Source: Actinomycetota bacterium
GTDB lineage: Bacteria; Actinomycetota; Actinomycetes; Actinomycetales; Dermatophilaceae
Reading direction: 5' to 3'
Assembly: GCA_020161815.1 (NCBI GenBank)
Contig: JAIUOP010000003.1
Location: 62,001-126,000, forward strand
Length of the DNA stretch: 64,000 nucleotides
The translations under genes and the position numbers were made by a program. The notes under the pieces were generated by a model. It saw only the letters and a list, made by a program, of their open reading frames with translations. It was not told the origin of the DNA and did not search any database. Below, in pieces: positions 15,515 through 24,451 of this stretch (the stretch's first letter is position 1; each line of letters starts with the position of its first letter).

Positions 15515-16549
15515 ATGAGTGGCGTGGCGACCCGGTGGTGGAGGGGGCGCGACCTGGCCATCGACCTGGGCACGGCCAACACGCTCATCCACGAGCGCGG
15601 CCGAGGGGTGGTCCTGGACGAGCCGTCGGTGGTCGCCGTGCGGCGCGGATCCTCCGAGCTGCTCGCCGCAGGTGCGCGGGCCAAGGAGATGATCGGGCGG
15701 ACGCCGGACTCCATCGTGGCGCTGAGGCCGCTGCGCGACGGGGTCATCTCCGACGCCGACGTCACCGAGCGGATGCTGCGCTGGTTCGTGGACCAAGTGG
15801 CTCCCTCGCGCCTGTTCCGTCCGCGCGTCGTCGTCTGCGTCCCGAGCGACATCACCGCTGTGGAGCGACGAGCCCTGGAGGATGCCACCCTGCGCGCCGG
15901 GGCCCGCCGCGTGCTGGTCATCGAGGAGCCGATGGCGGCCGCGCTCGGCGCGGGCCTGCCGGTGCACGAGACGGCGGCCTCGATGGTGGTGGACATCGGC
16001 GGCGGGACGACCGACGTGGCCGTGATCAGCCTCGGGGGCATCGTCACGGCCCGGTCGGTCCGCGTCGGCGGCGACGAGATCGACGAGGCGATCGTCGCCC
16101 ACATCAAGAGTGAGTACTCCCTCCTGCTCGGGGAGCGCAGTGCCGAGGACATCAAGATCTCGGCCGGCTCGGCCTTCCCCCTGACCACCGAGACGACCGA
16201 GCGGATCCGTGGACGTGACCTCGTCACCGGGCTACCCCGGACCGTGCTCGTCTCCTCGGTGGAGGTCCGGCGGGCCATCGAGGGACCGGTCCAGCGGATC
16301 AGCGAGCTGGTGCGCAGCGTGCTCGATGTGTGCCCACCCGAGCTCGCCGGGGACATCCTCGAGCGCGGGGTGACCCTCACCGGCGGCGGGGCCCTGCTGC
16401 GCGGCCTCGACGAGCGGCTGCGGCACGAGCTCGGTGTGCCGGTCCATGTCGCGACCGACCCCTTGCGCTCCGTCGTCCGCGGAGCCGGGCGATGCGTCGA
16501 GGAGTTCGCCAGCCTTGAACAGGTCCTCGTCGACCACGGTCGACCATGA
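15515..16549 (+). CDS. mreB: Rod shape-determining protein MreB
   Basis: The 344-residue actin-like ATPase forms membrane-associated filaments that guide lateral wall synthesis. Phosphate-1 motif IDLGTANTLIH, phosphate-2 VVDIGGGTTDVAVISLGG and the adenosine-binding LTGGGALLRGLDE are all present. PSDITAVERRALEDA and EEPMAAALGAG are family blocks. Length is typical. The chosen ATG follows a TAACCT box by 7 nt. mreC starts within the stop (4-bp overlap), and mreD and mrdA follow with the same overlap, making a four-gene unit. Confidence 0.94.
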   Translation: MSGVATRWWRGRDLAIDLGTANTLIHERGRGVVLDEPSVVAVRRGSSELLAAGARAKEMIGRTPDSIVALRPLRDGVISDADVTERMLRWFVDQVAPSRLFRPRVVVCVPSDITAVERRALEDATLRAGARRVLVIEEPMAAALGAGLPVHETAASMVVDIGGGTTDVAVISLGGIVTARSVRVGGDEIDEAIVAHIKSEYSLLLGERSAEDIKISAGSAFPLTTETTERIRGRDLVTGLPRTVLVSSVEVRRAIEGPVQRISELVRSVLDVCPPELAGDILERGVTLTGGGALLRGLDERLRHELGVPVHVATDPLRSVVRGAGRCVEEFASLEQVLVDHGRP

Positions 16550-17379
16550 CCGACCCACGCCGCCGTCGGCGACCATCGGTGCTCGCCGTCGCGGCCGCCC
16601 TGACGGTCCTGGTCGTGCTCGCCGGCCTCGGGGGTGCGGCCCTGCCCGAGCGTGTGCGCACGACGGCCGCTACCGCCCTCGGCCCGCTGGAGCGGGGCGT
16701 GGCCGCCCTCGTCCCGGCCCCGGCCGGGTCCGCCGCGTCGGTTCGGGACCGCCGGGACGGATGGCTGGCCGCCAACGCCGACGCCGACCGGTCGGCCCTG
16801 GATCGACTCGCCGCGACCCCCTCACTGGCAGGGACCGTGTTCGTGCCCGCGCGGCTGGTCGCCGTCGGTCGTCCGGGGCCCTCCGGCCCCGAACGCCTCA
16901 CCCTCGACGTCGGGAGCCGCGACGGGATCGCCGTGGACACCACCGTGGTGTCGGAGGACGGCCTCGTGGGACGGGTCGTGTCCGTCTCGCCCCGGACCTG
17001 TGATGTCGCCGTGCTCGGCGCCCCGGACGTCGTCGTCGGTGTCCGTGTCGGCGACAGCGGGGTGATCGGCACCGTCGCGCCCGGGCCCAGCTCCGGGGGT
17101 GGCTCCGGGGAGGGGACCGGCCTGCGTCTGGACCTCGTCGAGCAGGGCGAGGTCCGGGTCGGTGACGCCGTGACCACGCTGGGCAGCGTCGACGACCGGC
17201 CGTTCGCCGCGGGCATCCCCGTGGGCACGGTCACCGCGGTCAGCAGCCCGGCCGGACGGGCCACCGTGACGGCCGTCGTCGAGCCCGCCATGGCCCTGTC
17301 GCGGTCCCGCGTCGTCGGCGTCCTCCGCACCGAGCCTCGGGCCGAGCCCCGGCCGGCCGTCACCGCAGGCGCCTCGTGA
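16546..17379 (+). CDS. mreC: Rod shape-determining protein MreC
   Basis: The 277-residue protein has one N-terminal membrane helix (about residues 12-32) and an extracellular beta-domain. ARLVAVGRPGPSGPERLTLD then VGSRDGIAVDTTVVSEDGLV and GRVVSVSP are the MreC core strands. A glycine/serine-rich loop (SSGGGSGEGTG) interrupts the second barrel. MreC links MreB filaments to the elongasome transpeptidase encoded two genes downstream. It overlaps mreB and mreD by 4 bp each. Confidence 0.9.
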   Translation: MTDPRRRRRPSVLAVAAALTVLVVLAGLGGAALPERVRTTAATALGPLERGVAALVPAPAGSAASVRDRRDGWLAANADADRSALDRLAATPSLAGTVFVPARLVAVGRPGPSGPERLTLDVGSRDGIAVDTTVVSEDGLVGRVVSVSPRTCDVAVLGAPDVVVGVRVGDSGVIGTVAPGPSSGGGSGEGTGLRLDLVEQGEVRVGDAVTTLGSVDDRPFAAGIPVGTVTAVSSPAGRATVTAVVEPAMALSRSRVVGVLRTEPRAEPRPAVTAGAS

Positions 17380-17855
17380 CCCTCCGCCAGGGCGTGCTGC
17401 GGGGGAGCCTGCTGCTCCTCGCGGCCCTCGCCGCGGCCGTGGCCGGGACCCGCGCCCTGGTGCTGCCGGACCTGCTCGCCGTCGTCGTCGGCGCACTCGC
17501 CCTGCGGATGGGCTGGCGGACGGGCGCCGGCACCGGCCTCGCCGCCGGCTGGGTCAGTGACCTGTTGCCTCCCGGGGCCCTCCTCCTCGGCCTCTCGGCC
17601 CTGACGTATGCCGTGGCCGGGCTCCTCGCGGGCCGGCTGCACCGGCGGGGGGCCGCCCCCGCACTCCTCCTCGCCTGGAGCGTGCTCCTCACCGGACTCG
17701 TCGTCGAGGCGGTCGGCGTGGTCATCGCGCTCACGCAGGGGGCTCCCGTGGACGTTCCGCAGGTCGCGCTCCGACTGGCCCTGACGGCCACGACCGGACT
17801 GCTCCTCGGCCCGCTCGTCATCCGGGTCGACCGGCGCGCGGATCGGCCGCGGTGA
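17376..17855 (+). CDS. mreD: Rod shape-determining protein MreD
   Basis: The 159-residue, very hydrophobic protein has about five predicted membrane helices and conserved MreD features such as GWVSDLLPPGALLLGLSALT. It is a membrane component of the elongasome. Assignment rests on hydropathy, length and the fixed position between mreC and mrdA. It overlaps both neighbours by 4 bp. Confidence 0.85.
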   Translation: MTLRQGVLRGSLLLLAALAAAVAGTRALVLPDLLAVVVGALALRMGWRTGAGTGLAAGWVSDLLPPGALLLGLSALTYAVAGLLAGRLHRRGAAPALLLAWSVLLTGLVVEAVGVVIALTQGAPVDVPQVALRLALTATTGLLLGPLVIRVDRRADRPR

Positions 17856-19924
17856 GCGGGATCCTCCGGGGGCGCCGCCGCCGCGTCCGGCCGGTCGGTC
17901 GCCCCTTGGCGCCGCTCGGTCCGTCGTCGACGCGCGCCCCGGTCGAGCGCCGTGGGCGCCTGGCGGCCGTCGCGGTCGTCGTCGGCCTGCTGCTCGGCCT
18001 GCTCGTCGGCCGACTCGGGCAGCTCCAGCTCCTCGGGTCGGCCTCCGTGGCGCAGCCGGCGGCGAGCAACACGCGCACGGTCTCCCTCCCGGCGGTCCGC
18101 GGCCGCATCCTGGACCGCCACGGCATACCGCTCGTCGACAACGCCTCGTCGGTCACGGTGACCATGGACCGCCGGGTCCTCGTCGGTGACCCGGCGCGGG
18201 GCGAAGGCTCCCTGACCGCCCTCGCCCGATCCCTGGGCGAGGACCCGGCCGCGGTCATCGGGCGAGCCCGCCTCTGTGGTGAGCAGGGTGCCCCTCCACC
18301 GCCGGCCTGCTGGAACGGGTCGCCGCAGGTGCCCATCCCGGTCGCACCGGGCGTGGACCCGCGACGCATCCTCAGCCTGGTCGAGCGCCCCGACCTCTAT
18401 CCCGGGCTGGCCGTGCGGGCCGACCTCGCCCGCCAGTTCCCCCGACCGGACGGCGTCAACGCGGCCCACGTCCTGGGTTACCTGGGTCGGGTCACTGCCG
18501 GCGAGCTGGCCGCCGACGCCGCGCTGGCGCCGGACGACCTCGTCGGGCGGGCCGGGCTGGAGGCCGGCTACGACGCCGTCCTGCGTGGTCGCCGTGGCTC
18601 CCAGGTCGTCTCCGTCGACCCGCGCGGTCTGGTCCTGGGTGAGGTCTCCCGTCGTGAGCCGACGCCGGGTGCCGACCTCGTGACCTCCCTCGACGCCGGG
18701 ATCCAGGCCGCTGCGGAGCGAGCTCTCGCCGACGGCATCGCCGGCGCTCGCGCCCGGGGTGAGGTGGCCGACAGCGGTGCCGTCGTCGTCCTCGACGTGC
18801 GGGACGGCTCCGTCGTCGCCGCCGCGAGTGCCCCGACCTACGACCCCTCGGTGTGGACCGGCGGCATCGGCGCGTCCACCTACGCCGAGCTCACCTCGGA
18901 CGCGAGCGGGCACCCGCTCCTCTCGCGCGTCGACGAGGTCGCGCTCGCACCGGCCTCGACGATCAAGGCGCTCTCGGTGCCGGCCGTGGTCGCCGCGGGG
19001 GACTCCCTCGAGCGCACCTATCCGTGTCCGGCGAGCTACCAGATCGGCAACCTCGCCTTCCACAACTACGAGTCCTCCGCGCACGGGGACCTCACCCTCG
19101 CCGATGCCCTCCGGGTCTCGTGCGACACGATCTTCTATGCGGCGGCCCATCGCTCGTGGCAGGCGCAGGGTGGCCTGGGTGCCGACTCCGACGCCGCTGA
19201 TCCCTTCATCGGGATCGACCGGGCCTTCGGGCTGGGGGAGCGGACGGGCGTCGACCTGCCGGGTGAGGTGGCCGGGCGGGTGCCCGGTCGCGCCGCGAAG
19301 CGGGCGACCTGGGAGGCCTCGAAGGAGCAGCTCTGTGCCCGGGCGGTGAATGGCTACCCCGAGGTCGCCGCGACGGATCCGCAGCGGGCCGCCTACCTCA
19401 CCCAGGTGGCCGCGGAGAACTGCCAGTCCGGTTATCAGTACCGCGCTGGCGATGCCGCCAACCTGGCGATCGGCCAGGGCGAGCTCGCGGTGACGCCGCT
19501 CCAGATGGCGGTGGCGTATGCCGCACTGGCCAACGGAGGCACCCTCCACACCCCTCGGGTCGGGTTGGCCACCGTCGACCCGGTCACCGGGACGCGCACC
19601 GCGCTGCCGACCGCCCCCGGCCGTGCCTCGGGTGTCGATCCCGTCGTCGCGTCCTACGTGGCCCAGGGCCTGCGTTCGGTCGTCACCGCGGGCACGGCCG
19701 CCGGTGCCTTCGCGGGGATGCCCGCGGACTGGCCGGTGGCCGGCAAGACGGGCACGGCCGAGGTCCTCGGCCGAGGGGACACCTCCTGGTTCGTGTCGTG
19801 GGCGCCCAGCGATGGCCCCCGGTATGCCGTGGCGGTCGTCGTCGCGCAGGGCGGCACCGGGGCGGAGACGGCTGCGCCGGTGGCTCGCGTCGTCCACGAG
19901 GCACTGCGCGCCACGGGACTCTGA
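17852..19924 (+). CDS. mrdA: Penicillin-binding protein 2 (elongasome transpeptidase)
   Basis: The 690-residue class B PBP crosslinks peptidoglycan in lateral growth. A basic cytosolic start and one membrane helix (about residues 38-60) precede the PBP dimerisation domain (VRGRILDRHGIPLV). In the transpeptidase domain, PASTIKAL holds the SxxK serine near residue 370, the second motif reads SCD rather than the usual SxN, and GKTGTAEV is the KTG motif. The aspartate in motif two should be compared with actinobacterial homologues before calling it unusual. Last gene of the mre unit; a hairpin follows. rodA is not in the window. Confidence 0.94.
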   Translation: MSGILRGRRRRVRPVGRPLAPLGPSSTRAPVERRGRLAAVAVVVGLLLGLLVGRLGQLQLLGSASVAQPAASNTRTVSLPAVRGRILDRHGIPLVDNASSVTVTMDRRVLVGDPARGEGSLTALARSLGEDPAAVIGRARLCGEQGAPPPPACWNGSPQVPIPVAPGVDPRRILSLVERPDLYPGLAVRADLARQFPRPDGVNAAHVLGYLGRVTAGELAADAALAPDDLVGRAGLEAGYDAVLRGRRGSQVVSVDPRGLVLGEVSRREPTPGADLVTSLDAGIQAAAERALADGIAGARARGEVADSGAVVVLDVRDGSVVAAASAPTYDPSVWTGGIGASTYAELTSDASGHPLLSRVDEVALAPASTIKALSVPAVVAAGDSLERTYPCPASYQIGNLAFHNYESSAHGDLTLADALRVSCDTIFYAAAHRSWQAQGGLGADSDAADPFIGIDRAFGLGERTGVDLPGEVAGRVPGRAAKRATWEASKEQLCARAVNGYPEVAATDPQRAAYLTQVAAENCQSGYQYRAGDAANLAIGQGELAVTPLQMAVAYAALANGGTLHTPRVGLATVDPVTGTRTALPTAPGRASGVDPVVASYVAQGLRSVVTAGTAAGAFAGMPADWPVAGKTGTAEVLGRGDTSWFVSWAPSDGPRYAVAVVVAQGGTGAETAAPVARVVHEALRATGL

Positions 19925-19933
19925 ATCCACCGA

Positions 19934-19979
19934 GTCGTGGGACCGAGGTCGTGGTCAAGCGCGTCCAGCGTCCCACGAC
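19934..19979. terminator. Hairpin at the end of mrdA and ybdD
   Basis: GTCGTGGGAC at 19934-19943 pairs with GTCCCACGAC at 19970-19979, between the convergent mrdA and ybdD. There is no clear U-run. The left half lies in an 18-bp word (19931-19948) found again, inverted, at 22148-22165 where the cstA coding homology stops. Confidence 0.6.
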
Positions 19980-19985
19980 CACCCC

Positions 19986-20198
19986 TCAGCAGCAGCGGGC
20001 CCTGGGGTTGCGCTCCTGGTCGGCCCACTTCTCCTTCCAGAAGGTGCGCTCGTCCGGCACCGGCTGCGTCGGGTGGGCGGCGCGCAGGTGCGCGCAGTAG
20101 CGCTCGTAGGCATCGGCTCCGGTGACCCCGCGCATGAACCAGCGCACCGCTTGCCAGGCCCGCGCCGGCGACGGGCCCGCCTGGGTGGCGGACGGCAT
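19986..20198 (-). CDS. ybdD: YbdD/YjiX family small protein
   Basis: The 70-residue protein matches the YbdD/YjiX (DUF466) family. It has [20 protein letters not shown], then a histidine and CAHLRAAHP, and ends [16 protein letters not shown]. YbdD-type proteins accompany CstA/BtsT pyruvate or peptide transporters and are needed for their activity in enterobacteria. The ATG at 20198 lies 2 bp after the cstA stop and inside the repeated octamer (GTATGCCG on this strand). Its partner cstA is truncated here. Confidence 0.85.
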   Translation of the reverse strand: MPSATQAGPSPARAWQAVRWFMRGVTGADAYERYCAHLRAAHPTQPVPDERTFWKEKWADQERNPRARCC

Positions 20199-20200
20199 AC

Positions 20201-22147
20201 TCAGTGCCCCGCGCCCTGAGGACTCGGATCGAGACCGGCCGCCCGCCACTCCTCCAGGACCTCCTTCTCCGCCGGGGTCGGCAGGAAGGAGCGGGGGGCG
20301 AAGATCTGCGACGGCACGTCCTCGGCCTCGGCCGTGGGCAGGCCACCCCTGCGCAGGGCGTCGACGCAGACCTTGAGGGCGACGAGCACGACGATGATGA
20401 CGAGCACGGCATACAGGATCGACAGCGAGCCCTGGATCATCGTGTTGCGGATGACCTTGTCCATGTCCGCCATCGTCTTGGCCGGGGCGATGACCTCGCC
20501 GGCGGCCTTCGCGGCCACGAACTTGTCGTGGTTGGCGAAGTAGCCGATCGCGGGCACGTCACTGAAGATCTTCTGGTAGCTCGCGGTCAGGGTGACGATG
20601 AGGTCCCACACGAGGGGCACGCCGGGGATCCAGGCCCAGCGGAACTTGCCCTGCTTCATGAGGATCGTGAAGACGACCGTGAGCGCGATCGCGGCGAGCA
20701 GCTGGTTGGCGATGCCGAAGAGGGGGAACAGGGTGTAACTGCCGCCGAGCGGGTCCTTGACGCCCATGACGAGGATCGAGCCCCAGCCGGCGACGACGAG
20801 CAGCGAGCACACCCAGGCGCCCATCCGCCAGCTCGGGTCCTTGAACTTGCCCAGGCCGGGGACGTTGCCGATCGTGTCGGAGAGCATGAAGCGCGCGACG
20901 CGGGTGCCGGCGTCGACGGTCGTGAGGATGAAGAGGGCCTCGAACATGACGGCGAAGTGGTACCAGAAGGCCTTCATCCCGGCCCCACCGAAGACGCTCA
21001 TCACCTCGGCCATCCCGAAGGCCAGCGTGGGGGCGCCTCCGGTGCGACTGATGATCGTCTTCTCGCCGACGTCCTTGGCGGCCTGGGCGAGCAAGTTGGG
21101 GTCGATGTCGGGGAGCAGCGCGCCACCGGGGCTGACGAGCTTCAGGCCGTTGACATAGGCCGCGGCCGTCTCCGGGGTGCCGCCGGTCAACCCGGCGGGG
21201 GCGTTCATCGCGAAGTACACGTGCTGGTCGATGCTGACCGCGGCCACGAGGGCCATGATCGCCACGAAGCTCTCGGTGAGCATCGAGCCATAACCGATCA
21301 TGCGGGCCTGGCTCTCCTTCTCGATGAGCTTGGGCGTGGTGCCCGAGGAGACCAGGGCGTGGAAGCCCGAGAGGGCGCCACAGGCGATGGTGATGAAGAG
21401 GAAGGGGAAGAGGTTCCCGGCGAACGCCGGGCCGGTGCCGTCGCTGGCGAAGTGGGTCACGGCCGGCATCTGCACCGAGGGCATCGCCACGAGTATGCCC
21501 AGCGCGAGCAGGGCGATGGTGCCGACCTTCATGAAGGTCGAGAGGTAGTCACGGGGCGCCAGGAGCAGCCACACCGGCAGGACCGAGGCGGCGAAGCCGT
21601 ACCCGATGAGGCACCACGCGAGGGTGACCTTGTCGAGGGTGAAGACCTCGGCCCACGCCGCGTTGTGCGAGACCCAGCCTCCGGCCACGATGGCGAGAAG
21701 CAGCAGGGCCACGCCGATGAGCGAGACCTCGTTGACCTTCCCCGGGCGCAGGAAGCGCAGGTTGACCCCCATGAACAGGGCGATCGGGATGGTCATGGCG
21801 ATCGAGAAGACACCCCAGGGGCTCTCGGCCAACGCCCCGATGACGACGATGCCGAGCACGGCGATGATGATGAGCATGATCGTCATCACGCCGATCATCG
21901 CGGCCCAGCCGCCGAGCGCGCCGAGCTCGTCGCGCGCCATCTGGCCCAGGCTGCGGCCGCGCCGACGGATCGACATGTGCATGACCATGTAGTCCTGCAC
22001 CGCTCCGGCGAAGACGACGCCGACGATGATCCAGATCGTCCCCGGCAGGTAGCCCATCTGGGCCGCGAGGACGGGGCCGACGAGCGGCCCGGCGCCGGCG
22101 ACGGCGGCGAAGTGGTGCCCGAAGAGGATGCGCCGGTCGGTCGGCGT
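20201..22147 (-). pseudogene. cstA: 5'-truncated carbon starvation protein CstA
   Basis: About 648 codons match the CstA family of pyruvate/peptide transporters, from [20 protein letters not shown] through many membrane helices to the C-terminus. Full-length CstA has about 85-90 further residues, with two membrane helices, before this FGHH block. Here the homology stops near 22147, and the upstream bases are the 18-bp word CGAGTCGTGGGACCGAGG, also present inverted at the mrdA-ybdD hairpin. Beyond that lies the lpd promoter on the other strand, leaving no room for the missing part. GTG codons just upstream could give a shortened product, but function is doubtful. The frame itself is intact. 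ybdD follows in the same operon. Confidence 0.75.
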
Positions 22148-22165
22148 CCTCGGTCCCACGACTCG
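22148..22165. repeat. 18-bp inverted copy of the mrdA-ybdD hairpin arm
   Basis: CCTCGGTCCCACGACTCG is the exact complement of 19931-19948. It lies precisely where the CstA homology breaks off, so it probably marks a rearrangement junction. Confidence 0.75.
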
Positions 22166-22224
22166 ACGGAAGCGCCAGGGAGCGGCCTCTGGACACACAC
22201 GGCATACGGAATGGCCGGGCCCAC

Positions 22225-22230
22225 TAGGCT
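22225..22230 (+). promoter_or_regulatory. -10 box of lpd
   Basis: TAGGCT lies 7 nt before the ATG of lpd at 22238. No Shine-Dalgarno sequence is present, so the mRNA is probably leaderless. Confidence 0.55.
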
Positions 22231-22237
22231 GGGCGCC

Positions 22238-23635
22238 ATGGCTGACTTCGATGTCGTTGTTCTCGGTGCAGGTCCCGGTGGGTACGTCGCGGCGATCCGC
22301 GCCTCGCAGCTCGGCCTCAAGGCCGCGGTCGTGGAGAAGAAGTACTGGGGCGGGGTCTGCCTGAACGTCGGGTGCATCCCGTCCAAGGCGCTGCTCAAGA
22401 ACGCCGAGCTCGCCCACCTGCTCACGCACGACAAGAAGAAGTACGGCATCGAGGGCGACGCCACGATGTCCTACGGCCCGACGCACGCCCGCTCGCGCCA
22501 GGTGAGCGCCGGCATCGTCAAGGGCGTCCACTTCCTCATGAAGAAGAACAAGATCACCGAGATCGATGGCTGGGGCACCCTCACCGGGCCCAAGTCGATG
22601 TCGGTGGCGATGAACGACGGCTCCACCAAGGAGCTGACCTTCGACAACCTCATCATCGCCGCGGGCGCCGTGACGCGCATGCTGCCGGGTGTGCAGGTCT
22701 CGCAGAACGTCGTGACCTACGAGGAGCAGATCCTCGACGCCGAGCTCCCGGGCTCGATCATCATCGCCGGCTCGGGCGCCATCGGCGTCGAGTTCGCGTA
22801 CGTGATGAAGAACTTCGGCGTCGACGTCACCATCGTGGAGTTCCTCGACCGCATGGTCCCGACCGAGGACGAGGATGTCTCCAAGGAGCTGCTCAAGCAC
22901 TACAAGAAGCTCGGCATCAAGGTGCTCACCGGCACCAAGGTCGAGTCGGTCGAGGACACCGGATCCGGGGTGCGCGTGACCGTGTCCCCGGCCGGTGGCG
23001 GCGAGCAGCAGGTGCTCGAGGCCGACAAGCTCCTGTCCGCGATCGGCTTCGCGCCCCGCACCGAGGGCTACGGCCTGGAGTCCACCGGCGTGGCCCTCAC
23101 CGACCGTGGTGCCATCGCGATCGACGACCACATGCGCACCAACGTCGAGGGCGTCTACGCGATCGGTGACTGCACCGCCAAGATGATGCTCGCGCACGTC
23201 GCCGAGGCCCAGGGCGTCGTCGCCGCCGAGACCATCGCCGGCGCCGACACCATGCCGATCGAGTACGACTTCATCCCGCGAGCGACCTACTGCCACCCGC
23301 AGATCGGCTCCTTCGGCTACTCCGAGGCCCAGGCCAAGGAGCGCGGCTACGACGTCAAGACCGCGACCTTCCCCTTCGCCGCCAACGGCAAGGCTGCGGG
23401 GCTGGGGGAGACCGCCGGCTTCGTCAAGGTCATCGCCGATGCCAAGCACAACGAGATCCTCGGCGCCGCGATGATCGGCCCCGACGTGACCGAGCTGCTG
23501 CCGGTGCTCACGTTGGCGCAGAAGTGGGACCTCACGGCCGATGAGGTGGCGCGCAACGTCTTTGCCCACCCGACCCTGTCCGAGTCGGTCAAGGAGGCCG
23601 TCGAGGGCATCGTCGGCCACATGATCAACTTCTGA
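22238..23635 (+). CDS. lpd: Dihydrolipoyl dehydrogenase
   Basis: The 465-residue flavoprotein reoxidises dihydrolipoamide of the 2-oxoacid dehydrogenase and glycine cleavage complexes, reducing NAD+. The FAD-binding [21 protein letters not shown], the redox disulfide in [16 protein letters not shown], the NAD-binding [13 protein letters not shown] and the C-terminal active-site histidine in FAHPTLSE (the HPT segment) are all present. Length is typical. It stands alone, without complex subunits next to it. Cytosolic. Confidence 0.96.
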   Translation: MADFDVVVLGAGPGGYVAAIRASQLGLKAAVVEKKYWGGVCLNVGCIPSKALLKNAELAHLLTHDKKKYGIEGDATMSYGPTHARSRQVSAGIVKGVHFLMKKNKITEIDGWGTLTGPKSMSVAMNDGSTKELTFDNLIIAAGAVTRMLPGVQVSQNVVTYEEQILDAELPGSIIIAGSGAIGVEFAYVMKNFGVDVTIVEFLDRMVPTEDEDVSKELLKHYKKLGIKVLTGTKVESVEDTGSGVRVTVSPAGGGEQQVLEADKLLSAIGFAPRTEGYGLESTGVALTDRGAIAIDDHMRTNVEGVYAIGDCTAKMMLAHVAEAQGVVAAETIAGADTMPIEYDFIPRATYCHPQIGSFGYSEAQAKERGYDVKTATFPFAANGKAAGLGETAGFVKVIADAKHNEILGAAMIGPDVTELLPVLTLAQKWDLTADEVARNVFAHPTLSESVKEAVEGIVGHMINF

Positions 23636-23667
23636 GCTCGGCGCTGGAGCAGGAGAGCCGCGCGTCG

Positions 23668-24451
23668 GTGTCGGGTCGCGAGTTCGACCACGTCGTCATC
23701 ACGCGGTTCTCGGCCGTCCTCGGTCACGACGCCGGGCCGGCGGACGAGGAGTGGCTCTCCTACCGCCTCGGGTTCTTCGTCGATGCCTGCCCGCTCTTCG
23801 CGCGCAGACCGTCACCGACTTCCGCTGGCTGGTCTGGTTCGACGATCGATGCTCCGTGGCGTTCCGGGCCGAGGTCGAGCGCTGGGCGCAGGGGTCCTTC
23901 GAGCCGGTGTGGACGCACGAGTCCTTCTGGACGAGCATGCCGCGGACTCTTGCCGAGAGCACGAGTGCGCCGTGGTTGATCACGACGTGGTACGACAGCG
24001 ACGACGCCGTGGCCATCGACTTCATCGAGGCGGTCCAGCGCGAGTTCAGCTCTCAGTGGCTCATGTTCGTCGACTTCCCCCGGGGCCTGCAGGTGGACCG
24101 TGACGGCGCGGTCAGGTGGCCAGTGCGCCCATGTGGCTCGAGATCATCCACGGACTCAATGTCGTCAACGACGTCCGAGGACCCCGGGTGGCCCCCGATG
24201 AGCTCAATGCGCGGTTCTCGCTCACGCTGGACTACCGCCGGGCGGTGCCCCGCCGCACGCTGCACCGCGAACGCCTCACCTCGCTGGGCAAGGTCGCCTC
24301 GTCGTGGCGGCGGATCCCGATCCTCGCGATCGAGTGGGGGCAGGGCGTCCGTCATCGACTCACGGGGACGGCCATGCTGCCGCACGAGGACGGGCCGACG
24401 CTCGAGGACCGCCTCAGGAGGCTCAAGGCAGTGTGGAGAGGACACCGATGA
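23668..24451 (+). pseudogene. Broken rhamnosyltransferase-like glycosyltransferase
   Basis: Three overlapping frames together make one glycosyltransferase-like protein. Frame one from GTG 23668 gives FDHVVITRFSAVLG and WLSYRLGFFVDACP. A shift near 23,780-23,810 leads to QTVTDFRWLVWFDDR and STSAPWLITTWYDSDDAVAI, the DxDDA donor-binding region. A further shift with an apparent internal deletion near 24,110 leads to MWLEIIHGLNVVNDVRG. The order matches a putative rhamnosyltransferase family (PF11316-like). About 60 residues normally present between frames two and three seem to be missing, so this is degradation rather than one sequencing error. The 3' end overlaps the start of the amidohydrolase. 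Confidence 0.7.

Noticed and set aside
22148..23620. Extension of the minus-strand cstA frame through the lpd region to 1,139 codons
   Set aside because: CstA similarity stops near 22147 and the rest is the complement of lpd, which is certain. The extension is a shadow.
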